DNA of 64,000 bases from JACKAL01 sp964400355. Lineage in GTDB: Bacteria > Bdellovibrionota > Bdellovibrionia > Bdellovibrionales > JAGQZY01. The translations under genes and the position numbers were made by a program. The notes beneath the pieces were generated by a model. That model ran no database searches and had not been told where the DNA came from. It saw only the letters and a list, made by a program, of their open reading frames with translations. This document shows, piece after piece, positions 35,920-44,256 of the stretch; positions within the stretch are counted from its first letter, which is position 1; every line of letters starts with the position of its first letter. The stretch covers positions 15,162 to 79,161 of the forward strand of contig CAYNTO010000011.1 in the NCBI GenBank assembly GCA_964400355.1, in the 5' to 3' direction.

Positions 35920-36465
35920 TTACTGGACTTCTTCCCAGCCTTCGCCGCGCTTGATGAGATCCCTTAAACGTCTGGCAGAATCATCCTGCTCGCTGGCTTT
36001 GCTTTCGCTCGCAGTATCGGCACGCGCGCGGGAGTCTTTACCATCATCATTTTCGCGCTCTCGGCGCCGATCTCCGCGGTCCACTTTACCGCGAGTGATT
36101 TTTCCACCAGTGAGTTGTTGTTCGCTCTCTTCGTCGATCTCCCCGGTAGCATCGTCGGGAAGAAGTTTTTGATCTTCCAATTCCGACAGGTCAAAGTAGT
36201 ACAACTGTTCGATCGGCGTCTTTTTCGGTGGCTCGGCTTTTGGCTTTTCTTCCACCTTTACAACGGGAGGCTCGGGCTCCTTATAATTTTGCGCGCAATC
36301 GGCGGGAATAATTTTATTAGGATTGTTGGGATCTTTAGCGCAGGTGAGCTTCCACAGGCATGGAATACGATCTAAGCCCGCGCAGTCAGCTATGGATTGT
36401 GCGTTGGAAGGCCCACTCGCCAACAGGACAGCTGCAATTAGAAAAAACCCACAGGATTTGATCAT
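35920..36465 (-). CDS. Small exported protein with charged tail
   Basis: A 181-residue protein that starts at ATG 36465 with a clean signal peptide (FFLIAAVLLASGPSNAQS). Cysteines in ADCAGLDRIPCLWKLTCAK and ADCAQ sit close to the cleavage site and may form disulphides. A Pro/Glu/Lys-rich segment follows, then a highly charged acidic and basic tail. No family is recognised. The gene is followed by the acs gene on the opposite strand (25-base gap). Confidence 0.65.
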   Translation of the reverse strand: MIKSCGFFLIAAVLLASGPSNAQSIADCAGLDRIPCLWKLTCAKDPNNPNKIIPADCAQNYKEPEPPVVKVEEKPKAEPPKKTPIEQLYYFDLSELEDQKLLPDDATGEIDEESEQQLTGGKITRGKVDRGDRRRERENDDGKDSRARADTASESKASEQDDSARRLRDLIKRGEGWEEVQ

Positions 36466-36493
36466 ATATAGATATATCGGCAAAAACGCCGTT

Positions 36494-36925
36494 TTACTGG
36501 AGGGGGTGAGACGAGGCGATCGGAGTGTGTGAACAGTTCTTGTGGCAGTTCGCGTGAGTGCTGCAATATTTAAGATTGAGCATATGCGCCGACAATATAA
36601 GGATGCTCCCAAGTGGCAAAACATACGCGGCTAAGGCATGAGGGAGAAAAAGTGCAATGGATAGAACGAGCGCGCCGCTAAATGCCACGGGCAGTGCCAG
36701 CGAGTATTTTTTGTGAGTGCGGTGCATTTGCACGATGGTATAAATGCTCACTATGGAGAGTCCAACAAATACAAATTCCCACACTGTATCCACGTGATTG
36801 AGATCCAAATCGGTGACCGCTGGAAACACGACGAGCAGAACGGGCAGAGCTAAGCAGTGCACTAAGCACAACATGCTCGCGCTCACTCCTAAATAATGGG
36901 TCCATCTGTGCTTCCAGGTCGTCAT
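36494..36925 (-). CDS. MerC-domain membrane protein
   Basis: A 143-residue inner-membrane protein with four helices. WTHYLGVSASMLCLVHCLALPVL carries the MerC signature with the Cys-x-x-His-Cys pair typical of mercury-transport proteins; in bacteria without mer operons similar proteins may move other metals. A Cys/His-rich tail (CSTHANCHKNCSH) follows the last helix and could bind metal. ATG 36925 gives a family-like N-terminus; the frame is open further upstream. A promoter-like TTGCAA with TTAATT lies just upstream of this ATG. A second frame overlaps the N-terminus. Confidence 0.75.
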   Translation of the reverse strand: MTTWKHRWTHYLGVSASMLCLVHCLALPVLLVVFPAVTDLDLNHVDTVWEFVFVGLSIVSIYTIVQMHRTHKKYSLALPVAFSGALVLSIALFLPHALAAYVLPLGSILILSAHMLNLKYCSTHANCHKNCSHTPIASSHPLQ

Positions 36926-37158
36926 CGGAGACCAAATTAAAGGGTTCCGAGTCTTTTTGCAACTCTTTTGCAAAAAGCTCCTGAGACATTCAAACTGATA
37001 CAGCTCAGGGTTTAGACACGCTAATTTGGTTAATATAATCAGGTGTTTGCGAAAAAAGTATTAAAGTGGGAAATTTTTTCCTCATCTTATTTAAAGACAC
37101 TTCCGATACATTATTTGAGAGACATCAATGTGTTTCTGAACCATTTATGGAGGTTAGA

Positions 37159-37542
37159 ATGCCCTACTCAAAACTAATTATCGTGAGTGACGATTCCGTA
37201 GTCATTCACAGAGGTCAGGAGTTCGCGCAAACTATGGGTATCCAGTGTGAAGTACAATCACCTAGTTACTCGTTAAGCGCAGCACCGACACTTACGTCCG
37301 GCTCAAGCCCAGTGACGAATATGCCAATGAATAATGTTGTTCAGTTTCCTGGCAATTCTTCTAATGGCGTGGCCACGATCAACGATCTCGAAGCGCAAGC
37401 TATCGAAAAAGCGATCGCCAGTTTCCGCGGTAACCTGACTGAGGCTGCAAAAGCTTTAGGTATTGGTCGCGCGACTCTGTACCGCAAAGTTAAGTTATAC
37501 AATATTGATCCTTCGCAGGCTCGCAAACGCAGAGCTGCATAA
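37159..37542 (+). CDS. Fis-type helix-turn-helix regulator
   Basis: A 127-residue protein starting at ATG 37159 behind a strong ribosome binding site (GGAGGTTAGA). The C-terminal 45 residues are a Fis/NtrC-type HTH_8 domain: LEAQAIEKAIASFRGNLTEAAKALGIGRATLYRKVKLYNI. The N-terminal part begins with a short response-like strand pattern (KLIIVSDDSVVI) but lacks a phosphoacceptor motif that I can assign, followed by a flexible linker. It is probably a DNA-binding adaptor or regulator of neighbouring genes. It is followed by two hairpins. Confidence 0.8.
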   Translation: MPYSKLIIVSDDSVVIHRGQEFAQTMGIQCEVQSPSYSLSAAPTLTSGSSPVTNMPMNNVVQFPGNSSNGVATINDLEAQAIEKAIASFRGNLTEAAKALGIGRATLYRKVKLYNIDPSQARKRRAA

Positions 37543-37564
37543 GTTAATAAAAGAAGTAGGGTGT

Positions 37565-37619
37565 TGCCGACATTTGGTCGGCACTATTTTTAAAGACCGG
37601 CCAGCGAGCCGGTTTTTTT
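37565..37619 (+). terminator. Tandem Rho-independent terminators
   Basis: TGCCGAC/GTCGGCA (37565-37583) is followed by CTATTTTT, and CCGGC/GCCGG (37597-37612) by seven T. Together they end the HTH regulator transcript. Confidence 0.85.
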
Positions 37620-37661
37620 ATTTCTGGATCTACTTTTTCTGCCAAAATTCCGAACAACTTC

Positions 37662-38732
37662 ATGATGCAAATGCGTTTTCAGTTTCCACTCATTTTAGTT
37701 CTCTTTGCGGTTGCGTGTAGCACGGGCAAACAGTGGAAAAGTGAACCAGTGGCCGTACATTCCTTAGTTCAGCCCATCAGCAACTTCGTCGCTGCAATGA
37801 ATGCATCCAACTGCACGGCCACGGTGCCAGCGTTGCGCTCCTACTTGGAATCTCTTGACCTTTCTAAATATAAATTAGATCGCGAGCTGCAAAATCATCT
37901 GTTTCAGATGCGTTTGAATATCAAACACGTCTTTGCCGAGGGTGTAAATTCCCAGTCAGAATCGCTGTGCACACCTATGGCCAAACAGGCTCTTGTGGAC
38001 TTGCGTACGCTGGATGAGTCTTTAGGTTTCCAGCTCCTCCCAGCAAGCGAGCGCAGCCCCGCATCGTCATCTGTGAGCCCAGCCTCGCTGTTCACCGATT
38101 CGCACCGCCAATTGGTTGCCAATAAATATCGCGACGACGGTGTATCGAGCCTGATGGATTTAAAAACCGCCGATATTCTTTTGCTCCACCGCAGTGGAAC
38201 ACAACCGTTATTGGAGCAGACGGGTGCGGACTGGACCGACGTGCTCGTGGTTTTTCGCGACAACGAAGGCGAAATTTATTTTTTCTTCGCCCATGACAAA
38301 AAAGTTCTCCGCCGGGGCTGGTATCAAGCCAGCGACTGGATCAAGAGATCCGCGAGCAGACTTCACGTGTTACGACCTATCGATCCACCGAGTGGGGACA
38401 CCATCGAGCGTTTACAAAACCGCGTGCTTAAAAACCCTTACGCCTTTGGCGATCTGATCAAAAAAGAATTCAAGCTCAAAGCCGCAAGCACAGCTTTGCC
38501 CGGCGTCGGCGACGTGGTGTTGGGAATGGATCTGGAACTCAGTCCAAGTCTGGTGAGCATTTCGGAGTGGAAGGATTATTCGGCAGCCTACAACGCGCGC
38601 GTGATCTCGCAGCAACCGGCAGCTGTTCCTGCACCAAATGCCATTCAAAGACTACCTGATAACTTATTGCCAAAGTCGCCGCAGCGGAGCTATCTCGACG
38701 AGAAGACTGTTCGCGGGACTATGAGTTACTGA
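37662..38732 (+). CDS. Lipoprotein with a degenerate NlpC/P60-like (YiiX-type) pattern
   Basis: A 356-residue lipoprotein with lipobox VAC (Cys about 19). Residues about 160-260 contain the sequence pattern ADILLLHRSG, then WTDVLVVFRDNEGEIYFFFAHDKKVLRRGWYQASDWI, which resembles the YiiX/NlpC-P60 permuted papain family (GDIIL, then SHVGIV, EA, then WI). The position of the conserved Ser-His is Thr-Asp, so the catalytic His is lost and the protein may be a pseudo-enzyme. The N-terminal part is unassigned. Assignment is tentative; no genetic context supports it. Confidence 0.55.
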   Translation: MMQMRFQFPLILVLFAVACSTGKQWKSEPVAVHSLVQPISNFVAAMNASNCTATVPALRSYLESLDLSKYKLDRELQNHLFQMRLNIKHVFAEGVNSQSESLCTPMAKQALVDLRTLDESLGFQLLPASERSPASSSVSPASLFTDSHRQLVANKYRDDGVSSLMDLKTADILLLHRSGTQPLLEQTGADWTDVLVVFRDNEGEIYFFFAHDKKVLRRGWYQASDWIKRSASRLHVLRPIDPPSGDTIERLQNRVLKNPYAFGDLIKKEFKLKAASTALPGVGDVVLGMDLELSPSLVSISEWKDYSAAYNARVISQQPAAVPAPNAIQRLPDNLLPKSPQRSYLDEKTVRGTMSY

Positions 38733-38733
38733 T

Positions 38734-39207
38734 CTATTGTTTGCACTGCTTATCGGGAATGCGATAAGTACCTTTTGAGGCCGTAAGAATTTCTGCGGAT
38801 TCGAACTTTCCCGTGCGCACTAACGCAGTTTCATTGAGCCATTTTTTGGAACAGTGAAAAATAATGTCCGCAATCCCATCGTGTCCCGTCTTCTGAATCA
38901 AAGATCCGCCAGCAATTTGCAAAAGCACATCCTGATTTTTTATTTCTTTGAGGACTTCAAGGCCGTAATCGCAGAAAAACTGAAGACGAAGTCGGCAGTA
39001 GCCTTCTCTATTGTTCTTCTCTTTATAAAAGAAGCCGAAAGAATTATTCCCGGGCATTAAATCCTTTTCTTCAGAAGTTTGTGAAAGAAAAACATTTGCG
39101 CCCAGTGGAACGATACCTTTACGGGTGGTGCGCTGCTTGAGCATGATTTCTTCTGCGGAGGTCGTGGGTGCATGGAGTAGAAGAGTGAGTATAAATATTA
39201 TCGGCAT
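38734..39207 (-). CDS. Small exported protein of unknown function
   Basis: A 157-residue exported protein with a signal peptide to about residue 17. Four cysteines lie in the mature part. The middle segment is Lys/Arg/Asn-rich. No family is recognised. Its start has TAAAAT five bases upstream and TTGCAA 17 bases before that, with no ribosome binding site. It ends one base after the convergent lipoprotein gene. Confidence 0.6.
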   Translation of the reverse strand: MPIIFILTLLLHAPTTSAEEIMLKQRTTRKGIVPLGANVFLSQTSEEKDLMPGNNSFGFFYKEKNNREGYCRLRLQFFCDYGLEVLKEIKNQDVLLQIAGGSLIQKTGHDGIADIIFHCSKKWLNETALVRTGKFESAEILTASKGTYRIPDKQCKQ

Positions 39208-39212
39208 AAAAC

Positions 39213-39241
39213 ATTTTAGCGACTGCGGTGCAACCTTGCAA
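39213..39241 (-). promoter_or_regulatory. Promoter for a leaderless transcript
   Basis: On the minus strand TTGCAA (39241-39236), a 17-base spacer and TAAAAT (39218-39213) end five bases before the ATG at 39207. No ribosome binding site is present. Confidence 0.6.
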
Positions 39242-39284
39242 ACGAACTTTTGGCTATATGATCCATAGTTGGAATTGCGACGCT

Positions 39285-39797
39285 TTACTTAGAGCCAATG
39301 ACAACAGCCGGGGTCACCAGCCATTGGAGTTTAGCGCGCTTTTCCAGGAGTGGTTCGGTCAATAGGAAAGACGACACGCCGCCCTTTTTCATTTCGAATT
39401 CGGCATAGTGTTTTACCGAAATTCCGGTGATGTAGCAAATGAGATGGGAAAGGTGTGGTTCATGCCCACAAATCACCGCGCGTTTCCATTTCATGCTGTC
39501 GAGCTTTTTACAAATCGCTTCGGGGGGATGGGTCGGGTCGAGTTCGGGGAGCACAATGTGTTTTTTAAAATCCAGATCCTCACACAGGATCTCCACAGTT
39601 TGTTGGGAGCGGGTAAGAGGGCTTTCACACAAAAAATCAATTTCCGAAATTTGACACGCCAGCCATTTCGAAATTTTTCGGAATTTTTTAATTCCTTTTT
39701 CTGCAAGCGGGCGTTTGGAGTCGGGCAGGCCGGTTTTTTGAAAATCTTCGCGGTCTTCTGCAACTGCGTGGCGAACAATGATGAGCTCTCGTTTCAT
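39285..39797 (-). CDS. sixA: SixA-like phosphohistidine phosphatase
   Basis: A 170-residue cytoplasmic enzyme of the histidine phosphatase superfamily. The RHG-type core is present at R9-H10 (IIVRHAVAED), followed by SPLTRSQQTVEIL and the second His in VICGHEPHLSHL (H112). The short length and the RHAxAE opening are typical for SixA, which removes phosphate from histidine phosphotransfer domains. A TAGAAT -10-like box lies six bases before the start, again with no ribosome binding site. It is followed on the other strand by the GNAT gene. Confidence 0.85.
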   Translation of the reverse strand: MKRELIIVRHAVAEDREDFQKTGLPDSKRPLAEKGIKKFRKISKWLACQISEIDFLCESPLTRSQQTVEILCEDLDFKKHIVLPELDPTHPPEAICKKLDSMKWKRAVICGHEPHLSHLICYITGISVKHYAEFEMKKGGVSSFLLTEPLLEKRAKLQWLVTPAVVIGSK

Positions 39798-39803
39798 AGT
39801 GCT

Positions 39804-39832
39804 ATTCTAGGGGTAAAACATATGGTCGTACA
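39804..39832 (-). promoter_or_regulatory. Promoter abutting the sixA start
   Basis: TAGAAT (39809-39804) ends six bases before the sixA ATG. The -35 candidate TGTACG is weak (3 of 6). No ribosome binding site is visible. Confidence 0.4.
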
Positions 39833-39922
39833 TCCTTTTTATGCGTTGCCGGGTTTAAAATGACCGCATCCAAACACTCTCAAGTTTTGCCAAAGAGGAT
39901 GACCGAACTTTTCAACAGATGA

Positions 39923-39951
39923 TTGAAGTGAACGAAGGTATGCATTAGACT
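39923..39951 (+). promoter_or_regulatory. Promoter abutting the GNAT gene start
   Basis: TTGAAG (39923-39928), a 17-base spacer and TAGACT (39946-39951) precede ATG 39954 and ATG 39960. The predicted transcription start falls between or on these start codons. Confidence 0.5.
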
Positions 39952-39953
39952 TG

Positions 39954-40490
39954 ATGGATATGTCATTTCAAATGAGTGAAGCCCAGCCCAAGGATATTCC
40001 GCACATTGTTCAACTGGTGGAGTCTGTTTATCGGGGAGAATCCTCACAGGAGGGCTGGACAACCGAGGCCGATCTGCTCAGTGGACAACGCACCGATCCC
40101 GTAATGATCGGTGACATGATCGACGATCCCAACAGCGCTCTGTTGGTATATCGCTCAAGCGAAGAAATTCAGGCCTGTGTGTATCTCGAGCGCAAAGAGG
40201 GCCACGTTCTCCTGGGTATGCTTTCTGTGAAAGCGAAACTCCAAGGTCAGCAGCTGGGACAAAAGATTATTTCCTACTGTGAGCAGTACATTGCCGACAA
40301 CTGGGGTTTGTCGTTGATAAAAATTCATGTGCTTTGGCAGCGCAAAGAACTCATTGCCTGGTACGAGCGGCGCGGGTTCAAAAAAACTGGTAACACCAAG
40401 CCATTTCCTGCTGATCCCAAGTTTGGAATTCCCAAGGTGAGCGATCTCTATTTCATCGAAATGGAAGTATCATTTCCGGAACGGAAATGA
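39954..40490 (+). CDS. GNAT-family N-acetyltransferase
   Basis: A 178-residue cytoplasmic enzyme of the GNAT superfamily that transfers an acetyl group from acetyl-CoA. The core is visible as EIQACVYLERKEGHVLLGMLSVKAKLQGQQLGQKIISYCEQY, where V-K-x-x-x-Q-G-Q-Q-L-G corresponds to the acetyl-CoA-binding motif A (Q/RxxGxG/A), and then IHVLWQRKELIAWYERRGFKKTG, the motif B region. Acceptor unknown. ATG 39960 could be the start instead, given the promoter position. A hairpin separates it from the convergent osmC gene. Confidence 0.85.
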   Translation: MDMSFQMSEAQPKDIPHIVQLVESVYRGESSQEGWTTEADLLSGQRTDPVMIGDMIDDPNSALLVYRSSEEIQACVYLERKEGHVLLGMLSVKAKLQGQQLGQKIISYCEQYIADNWGLSLIKIHVLWQRKELIAWYERRGFKKTGNTKPFPADPKFGIPKVSDLYFIEMEVSFPERK

Positions 40491-40499
40491 TTGAAAATC

Positions 40500-40524
40500 C
40501 ATCCACTACCGCCGGTAGTGGATG
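40500..40524. terminator. Hairpin between convergent GNAT and osmC genes
   Basis: CATCCACTACC/GGTAGTGGATG, 11 pairs with a three-base loop. A short T-run follows on the minus strand (GGATTTTC), so it best serves osmC. Confidence 0.6.
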
Positions 40525-40533
40525 AATCGATAC

Positions 40534-40962
40534 TTAAACCAGTTTCGCATCCAAAGTGATTTCGCACTTGAGCAGTTTCGAAACTGGGCAGCCTTTTTTA
40601 GACTTGTCCGCCAACGACTTCAATGTTTCGGCATCAATTCCAGGAACTTTCGCTTTTAATACTAAATGGGAAGCGGTGATTTCAAAACCATCGCCTATTT
40701 TTTCCAGAGTGATTTCGGCTGTGGTGTCCATTTGCTCGGCGGTGAAATTGGCTTCGCCTAAGATTTTTGAAAGTGCCATTGTGAAGCAGCCAGCGTGGGC
40801 CGCGCCAATCAGTTCTTCAGGATTTGTTCCCTTGTCTCCAGTGAAGCGAGTATTAAAACCGTAGGGTTGCTCCGCTAGCGCTCCGCTTTCGGTAGTAATA
40901 GTGCCTTTTCCGTCTTTGATTCCGCCACGCCAAACAACAGAGGCCTTCTTCACGATTTTCAT
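40534..40962 (-). CDS. osmC: OsmC-family peroxiredoxin-like protein
   Basis: A 142-residue cytoplasmic hydroperoxide reductase of the OsmC group. The two redox-active cysteines are C59 (AAHAGCFTM) and C125 (KKGCPVSK). NPEELIGAAHAGCFTMALS and the C-terminal VSKLLKCEI match OsmC proper rather than Ohr. Length is usual. ATG 40962 follows AAGGAG. OsmC reduces organic hydroperoxides, often under osmotic or peroxide stress. Confidence 0.93.
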   Translation of the reverse strand: MKIVKKASVVWRGGIKDGKGTITTESGALAEQPYGFNTRFTGDKGTNPEELIGAAHAGCFTMALSKILGEANFTAEQMDTTAEITLEKIGDGFEITASHLVLKAKVPGIDAETLKSLADKSKKGCPVSKLLKCEITLDAKLV

Positions 40963-41096
40963 ACATTCTCCTTAGTGAAAGTGGTTGCTGTACTTTTGCG
41001 TCACATTACCATGAAAAGCAGCGTTCAGGGACGAGATTGACGTTAGGAGGCGCGGCGCAATGTTGCGAAAACGCCACGAGTGTCCGCGCTGTGCAC

Positions 41097-41124
41097 TTGA
41101 CCCCGCGTGGTGACTCAGTAAAGT
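41097..41124 (+). promoter_or_regulatory. Candidate sigma70 promoter
   Basis: TTGACC (41097-41102), a 16-base spacer and TAAAGT (41119-41124) lie 17 bases before the GTG start at 41142, which has its own ribosome binding site (GGAGG). Confidence 0.5.
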
Positions 41125-41141
41125 GAAGTGGAGGTGACTTC

Positions 41142-41816
41142 GTGGCGCCATTTTTATTTTTTTTGTACTTGCTGATTTTTTTATTCGAGAAAGGCCATGC
41201 AATGGACATTCATGTGCACCATGAAAAGCCCTTTTACGCGTATGAATTTACAACGCCAAAAAACTGGAAGAGTCAAAAGTGGAGTGAATCCAGCCAACGC
41301 TTTCTTCCCCCAACAAATATCGACATTCATTTCGAGGTGCCGCCAAGTCTGGACACCATAGCATTGGAGCGTGTGCCCGCAGAGGATGTTGAGTGGCGTG
41401 TGAAAGAAGAGGGAGAGAATGCTCACGGAGTCACTTACAAGGCGGTGTACCTTAAGGGCTGGGCCGCTTCGGGGTATTTGCTGTCGCGGGAGCGCTTGAA
41501 GATTTATCTAATAGACGCGGTGGGCGAGCACCGTGAGTTCGGATTGTCAGGGTCGCAGTTGCTCGAACAGGCGCGAGACAGCTTCTCATTTATAAATCCC
41601 GACCATCTGCTCGAAAAGGATGTTCGCCGCTTGCTGTTGGCTTCGGACTACAGAAAACTGCTGACCGATACCGACGCGCAGTTAAAGGCCACCACGGCAT
41701 TTCAGATTGTCACGCAGGGTGATAAATATGTGGTGAGCTTTAAGGGACTGCGGGGCGGTCCGATTTTTCATATATTTAAGAAAGATCTTAGGATTGTTCA
41801 CTTCAATAAAAAATAA
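41142..41816 (+). CDS. Exported protein of unknown function
   Basis: A 224-residue protein starting with GTG 41142 behind a GGAGG ribosome binding site, with a signal peptide to about residue 19 (FLFFLYLLIFLFEKGHA). The mature part is beta-rich with regularly spaced Glu and Arg and no cysteines. A pattern such as FEVPPSLDTIALERVPAEDVEWRV and LTDTDAQLKATTAFQIVTQGDKYVVSFKG suggests a two-domain alpha/beta protein. No family is recognised. Confidence 0.65.
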   Translation: MAPFLFFLYLLIFLFEKGHAMDIHVHHEKPFYAYEFTTPKNWKSQKWSESSQRFLPPTNIDIHFEVPPSLDTIALERVPAEDVEWRVKEEGENAHGVTYKAVYLKGWAASGYLLSRERLKIYLIDAVGEHREFGLSGSQLLEQARDSFSFINPDHLLEKDVRRLLLASDYRKLLTDTDAQLKATTAFQIVTQGDKYVVSFKGLRGGPIFHIFKKDLRIVHFNKK

Positions 41817-41838
41817 ATATCTTTTACTTTCAGATGCC

Positions 41839-42171
41839 TTAGCTTCTAAAAATAAAAAACACCGCACCCACCAAACAAAAACTCGCCCACAGGTAATCGA
41901 GCTTTAACGGAGTTTTCATATAGAGTACCGCGAAGCCCGCGAACACGATCATAGTGATCACTTCCTGCATAATTTTGAGTTGCGGAAGAGTGAAATGGTC
42001 GGAGCCCCAGCGGTTTGCGGGCACCTGGAGCACATACTCAAAAAAAGCGATGCCCCACGAAACCAAAATGACAATGTAGATGGGAGAGGTTTTAAAGCCT
42101 TTGAGATGGCCGTACCACGCGAAGGTCATAAACACATTAGAGAGAAACAAGAGAGCAATGGGTAAATACAT
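41839..42171 (-). CDS. DUF486 small membrane protein (DMT superfamily)
   Basis: A 110-residue inner-membrane protein of four helices. The pattern LLFLSNVFMTFAWYGHLKGF, then SWGIAFFEYVLQVPANRWG and TLPQLKIMQEVITMIVFAGFAVLYMK is the DUF486 signature. These proteins belong to the drug/metabolite transporter superfamily and may act as dimers; substrate unknown. Ribosome binding site GGGAAA precedes the start. Confidence 0.9.
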   Translation of the reverse strand: MYLPIALLFLSNVFMTFAWYGHLKGFKTSPIYIVILVSWGIAFFEYVLQVPANRWGSDHFTLPQLKIMQEVITMIVFAGFAVLYMKTPLKLDYLWASFCLVGAVFFIFRS

Positions 42172-42444
42172 TTTCCCATTGTGTCTGATGGGTGTGGGAG
42201 GTCCAGGTTTGGCGCGCTGTGGCTGCTCGGAAAGCGGCGCCTGCGGGGTTTTTCAGCAATTTACCCGACCTTTGGCAAATGTCTCACTTTGAGACAATAA
42301 AAAACGGGCAATTGAACTCAATTAACGACTAAAATAACAACAAGGTGTTAAGGATTGATACATCTTTTCACAACAGCATCTTGTTAATAGCGTCTGAGTT
42401 GGTATGTGGTTCGCAGGTGTATATGTTATCTAAGGGGGAGAACC

Positions 42445-43047
42445 ATGAAAAACGAACGTAAGGTCATTCCATTTACCAAACCATTTAAAAAGAATCTTGT
42501 GCGCACATCCATCAATGACGTGAGAGCTGCGGCCACGGGCACAATAGCTTTTATTCTGCTGATGATGGTGGGATTCAACTTTCAAATGTTTCAGGGTTCC
42601 AATGTCACAGAAGCGAATGCGACACAGTCGCAACGTGGACTTGCCAGTGTGCCCAAGGTACTCGCTCCACAGTGGAAAAAAAGCCTTTCTGAATTGGGTC
42701 AAAAAGAGATGGTGCAAAAGGCCAGTCGTCCATCGGCCATCGATTCACTCACTTACGGCTATCTTAAAGGAAATTATTCGTTCACGGTTGAAAAAGGCGC
42801 TGTAAAAAGTATCCATTTTTCGAACGCCAGTGAAGCGCAGCCACAAGTTGTGGGTGATCGCCAAAAATTTATCAACGATCATGCCTCGGCCATCGCTCCC
42901 GATCTGCAGAGCATCAGTAGTGCTCAGCGCGAAGTTTCAGAAAAAGGTGTGCGCGAGATCTACAATCTTAAAACATCCACAGCTACAAAGACAGTGGTGT
43001 TCGAGCTCGACAAAAATAATGGATTGATCGGTATAGCCGTACAGTAA
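42445..43047 (+). CDS. Single-pass membrane protein of unknown function
   Basis: A 200-residue protein starting at ATG 42445 behind AAGGGGGAG. One membrane helix at about residues 34-54 (TGTIAFILLMMVGFNFQMFQ) follows a basic cytoplasmic N-terminus, so it is anchored in the inner membrane with the C-terminus outside. The periplasmic part is helical then beta-rich. No family is recognised. It is followed by a strong terminator at 43104. Confidence 0.68.
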   Translation: MKNERKVIPFTKPFKKNLVRTSINDVRAAATGTIAFILLMMVGFNFQMFQGSNVTEANATQSQRGLASVPKVLAPQWKKSLSELGQKEMVQKASRPSAIDSLTYGYLKGNYSFTVEKGAVKSIHFSNASEAQPQVVGDRQKFINDHASAIAPDLQSISSAQREVSEKGVREIYNLKTSTATKTVVFELDKNNGLIGIAVQ

Positions 43048-43103
43048 GTCCTAAGTCCTGTCGACGACTTCGGCAAAAGAATTCCAATTACCGCTTATTA
43101 AAT

Positions 43104-43136
43104 TGGGAAAAAGTGTACAACTTTTTCCCATTTTTT
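43104..43136 (+). terminator. Rho-independent terminator
   Basis: GGGAAAAAG/CTTTTTCCC stem (nine pairs) with loop TGTACAA, followed by a run of T (ATTTTTTATT). It ends the preceding single-gene transcript. Confidence 0.9.
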
Positions 43137-43250
43137 ATTGTGCGGCCATAAATTCCTGTATGTGTAAAAAAATACAAATCGATCATTAAAATCGCGGGTC
43201 TAAGCCACGTATCCACCGATAGGTTTTCTATACCTAGAGGAGTGTCGTCG

Positions 43251-44018
43251 ATGAAACCTGGATTTAAAATACTCTTAATCGCCCTAATCAGTGCCCTTAT
43301 CACCGCGTGCTCTCAACAAGGTAGTGACTACGTGAGCCTCGATGATCGTTTGGTACCAGTGGAAACCGGTGATCCCCAGGCGAGTCAAGATGTAGAAGAA
43401 GAACAGGTGGGTGGTGATGTGAGTAAGCCCCCAACCACGCCCGTGCCCGCCACGCCAACGCCTGCACCTGTGGTCACATTGCGTGAAAAAATTCTGATGA
43501 ATTCCGATGTTTCCGAGAAAGCTCTCGACAATGCGTTTAAGTATTTCGACGCGCATCAATCTGTGATTCGCAATAAAAACTTTATGACCATTTTTGATAT
43601 CGGCCAGCACTCCGGTAAGCGTCGTTTTTATATGATCGATCTTAAAACGGGCGTTGTGAAAGCCATGCACACCGCCCACGGCAATGGCTCTGACCCAGAC
43701 CACGACGGTATTGCCACTCTTTTTTCTAACGTTTCCGGATCTAAAAAGTCCTCACTGGGATTTATGCTCACCGCCGAAGAGTACGTTGGCAAGCACGGTG
43801 GGTCTATGCGTCTCGATGGCCAAGAAGATCGCAACAGCAAAGTGCGATCGCGCGCCATCGTGGTCCACAGCGCAAGCTACGTCGATCCCTCACTTAGCAA
43901 AATGGGTCGCAGTGAAGGCTGCCCTGCAGTTGCACTGGCCAACATCAAAGACGTGGTTGCCAAACTCAAAAACGGCTCCCTCTTCTACATCTACCACAAA
44001 GACTACGACGGCAAATAA
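43251..44018 (+). CDS. YkuD_2-type murein L,D-transpeptidase-like lipoprotein
   Basis: A 255-residue lipoprotein with lipobox ITAC (Cys20) and ribosome binding site GAGGAG. After a Pro/Thr-rich linker (about 55-75), a catalytic domain of the YkuD_2 family starts near residue 80: HSASYV (H206), then MGRSEGCPAV with the catalytic C224. These enzymes make or exchange 3-3 cross-links or attach proteins to peptidoglycan in Gram-negatives; the exact role here is not known. The stop codon TAA is the first part of a REP-like palindrome. Confidence 0.85.
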   Translation: MKPGFKILLIALISALITACSQQGSDYVSLDDRLVPVETGDPQASQDVEEEQVGGDVSKPPTTPVPATPTPAPVVTLREKILMNSDVSEKALDNAFKYFDAHQSVIRNKNFMTIFDIGQHSGKRRFYMIDLKTGVVKAMHTAHGNGSDPDHDGIATLFSNVSGSKKSSLGFMLTAEEYVGKHGGSMRLDGQEDRNSKVRSRAIVVHSASYVDPSLSKMGRSEGCPAVALANIKDVVAKLKNGSLFYIYHKDYDGK

Positions 44019-44055
44019 AGGTGCCAGGCACCTTTTAGTCTAGCACAGCGTCGAA
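44017..44055 (+). repeat. REP-like palindrome, copy A
   Basis: The palindrome AAAGGTGCCAGGCACCTTT (44017-44035) is followed by TAGTCTAGC and then a weaker stem CGTC/GACG. It begins within the stop codon of the L,D-transpeptidase-like gene. The first 27 bases after the leading A equal those of copy B on the opposite strand, and similarity continues over 10 more bases with two mismatches. Confidence 0.8.
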
Positions 44056-44256
44056 GCCCTGACGGCATTCAATAGGTTTATCTATAGCTTTCGAATTCGA
44101 AAATGGGTCATGGGCGCGCGAAGATCACACGCACGCTCGGCCCACTCGTAAAATTTACAAACCGTCACAGTAATTCTCATTTTCCCAGCATTCTCGGGTA
44201 TTGAATCACTCACAACCAAAACCATTGCGGCGAATGACCGCGTTTAAGGAGTTCCT

